Shown here: one piece after another, positions 23,607 to 24,248 of the stretch | Layout of the letters: the number at the start of each line of letters is the position of its first letter | Numbering within the stretch: position 1 is the first letter of the stretch | NCBI GenBank assembly: GCA_049602715.1 | Contig: JBMYRX010000031.1 | Location: 1 to 24,248 of the forward strand | DNA length: 24,248 nt | Origin: GCA-2697345 sp049602715 | GTDB lineage: Bacteria > Pseudomonadota > Alphaproteobacteria > Rhodobacterales > Rhodobacteraceae | Direction: 5' to 3' | The notes under the pieces: generated by a model | What the model saw: only the letters and a program-made list of their open reading frames with translations | Databases searched by the model: none | What the model was told of the DNA's origin: nothing | Translations under genes and position numbers: made by a program

Positions 23607-24248
23607 ATTACTCCCCCTCCAAAATATGCATCTATTACGCGTTCATCATTTCTGACCTGTTCCATCGTACCTTGCATTAATATTTGCCCATCATTTAGAA
23701 CAACAACATTTTTACAAAGATTTGCTATGAGATCCATATCATGTTCAATTATACAAAAGGTATAACCTTGCTCTTCATTCAAAGTTCTAATCATTTCGGT
23801 AACTTTTACCATTAAAGTTGGATTGACGCCTGCACCAGGTTCATCGAGTAGAACAACCTTAGAGTCACCCATCATCGTTCTTCCCAATTCAAGTAACTTC
23901 TTTTGTCCACCAGATAAATTTCCAGCTAGTTCATCTCTAACATGGTTAAGCCCAAGAAAATCTAACGTCTTAACGGCACGATCTAATATTTCCTTTTCTC
24001 TATTGATGACCTTCATTGGAGAAATCCAGTTCATAAACATGTTCTCACCTACTTGCGACGGACCAGCCACCATAAGATTTTCTAAGCTAGTCATTTTTGC
24101 ATATTCATGACTGAGTTGAAACGTTCTCATCAAACCTTTGTAATAAAGCTTTTCAGTTTGGAGCCCAGTTATTTCTTGATCTAATAAAAATATTTTTCCA
24201 GAAGAAGGTTTTTCAGCTCCAGCAATCATATTAAATGTAGTAGTTTTA
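23603..24248 (-). CDS. livG: Liv-type ABC transporter ATP-binding protein LivG, 5' end outside window
   Basis: An ABC ATPase, partial. The frame runs without a stop to the right edge of the window, and the codons before the first in-window ATG (24229) read KTTTFN, the end of a Walker A motif (KTTTFNMIAG). So the real start lies further right and the ATG is internal. Seen after it are the Q-loop RTFQ, the signature LSGGQ, Walker B VVLLDEPGAGVNP and the switch His in EHDMDL, all typical of LivG. The end overlaps livF (TTGA). The gene, and possibly a promoter and further genes of the operon, lie outside. Confidence 0.93.
   Translation of the reverse strand, partial: KTTTFNMIAGAEKPSSGKIFLLDQEITGLQTEKLYYKGLMRTFQLSHEYAKMTSLENLMVAGPSQVGENMFMNWISPMKVINREKEILDRAVKTLDFLGLNHVRDELAGNLSGGQKKLLELGRTMMGDSKVVLLDEPGAGVNPTLMVKVTEMIRTLNEEQGYTFCIIEHDMDLIANLCKNVVVLNDGQILMQGTMEQVRNDERVIDAYFGGGVI

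Overview
The window is AT-rich (mid-30s % G+C by eye, not computed) and very densely coded. Stop/start overlaps are frequent, several starts are TTG, and no gap is longer than about 180 bases. I see no rRNA, tRNA, CRISPR, transposase, phage or plasmid genes. The mix of a Liv-type amino acid ABC transporter, a DmdA-type demethylase, an MttB-family methyltransferase, a GcvA-like LysR regulator and a proline-racemase-family protein looks like a heterotrophic, probably marine, alphaproteobacterium with a compact genome. That placement is inference; there is no phylogenetic marker gene here.

Layout. (1) 9-3283: a membrane fatty acid hydroxylase/sterol desaturase-family protein (+), an HSL-type esterase (-), then a translationally coupled rhodanese and metallo-beta-lactamase-fold hydrolase (+). 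(2) 9654 down to 3359 (-): a five-gene run of MttB-like methyltransferase, ketopantoate-reductase-family protein, FAH-family hydrolase, EamA transporter and CocE-type hydrolase. A LysR-type regulator (9787-10683, +) is divergent from it. (3) 15114 down to 10750 (-): a tightly packed operon of a ThDP-dependent 2-oxoacid-type enzyme, a transthyretin/HIUase-like small protein, a DmdA-type THF-dependent demethylase and an acyl-CoA dehydrogenase. A stand-alone FMN-dependent 2-hydroxyacid dehydrogenase lies upstream (16453-15293). (4) 16595-19590 (+): agmatinase-family ureohydrolase, HSL-type esterase and a proline-racemase-superfamily protein, ending in a strong bidirectional terminator. (5) From the right edge down to 19639 (-): a LivG-LivF-LivH-LivM-binding protein ABC transporter operon; livG runs off the window.

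Together the genes suggest an accessory catabolic island for imported nitrogenous, methylated small molecules. Such compounds would enter by the Liv transporter, be demethylated by MttB- and DmdA-type enzymes, be opened or hydrolysed by the HIUase-like, FAH, CocE and ureohydrolase enzymes, and be oxidised by the FMN and acyl-CoA dehydrogenases. No substrate can be read from the sequence. The most interesting points are the ThDP / HIUase-like / DmdA-like / ACAD operon, the altered C-terminus (WKSS for YRGS) of the HIUase-like protein, the MttB homologue with no corrinoid protein nearby, and the proline-racemase homologue with Ser and Thr where the two catalytic cysteines should be.
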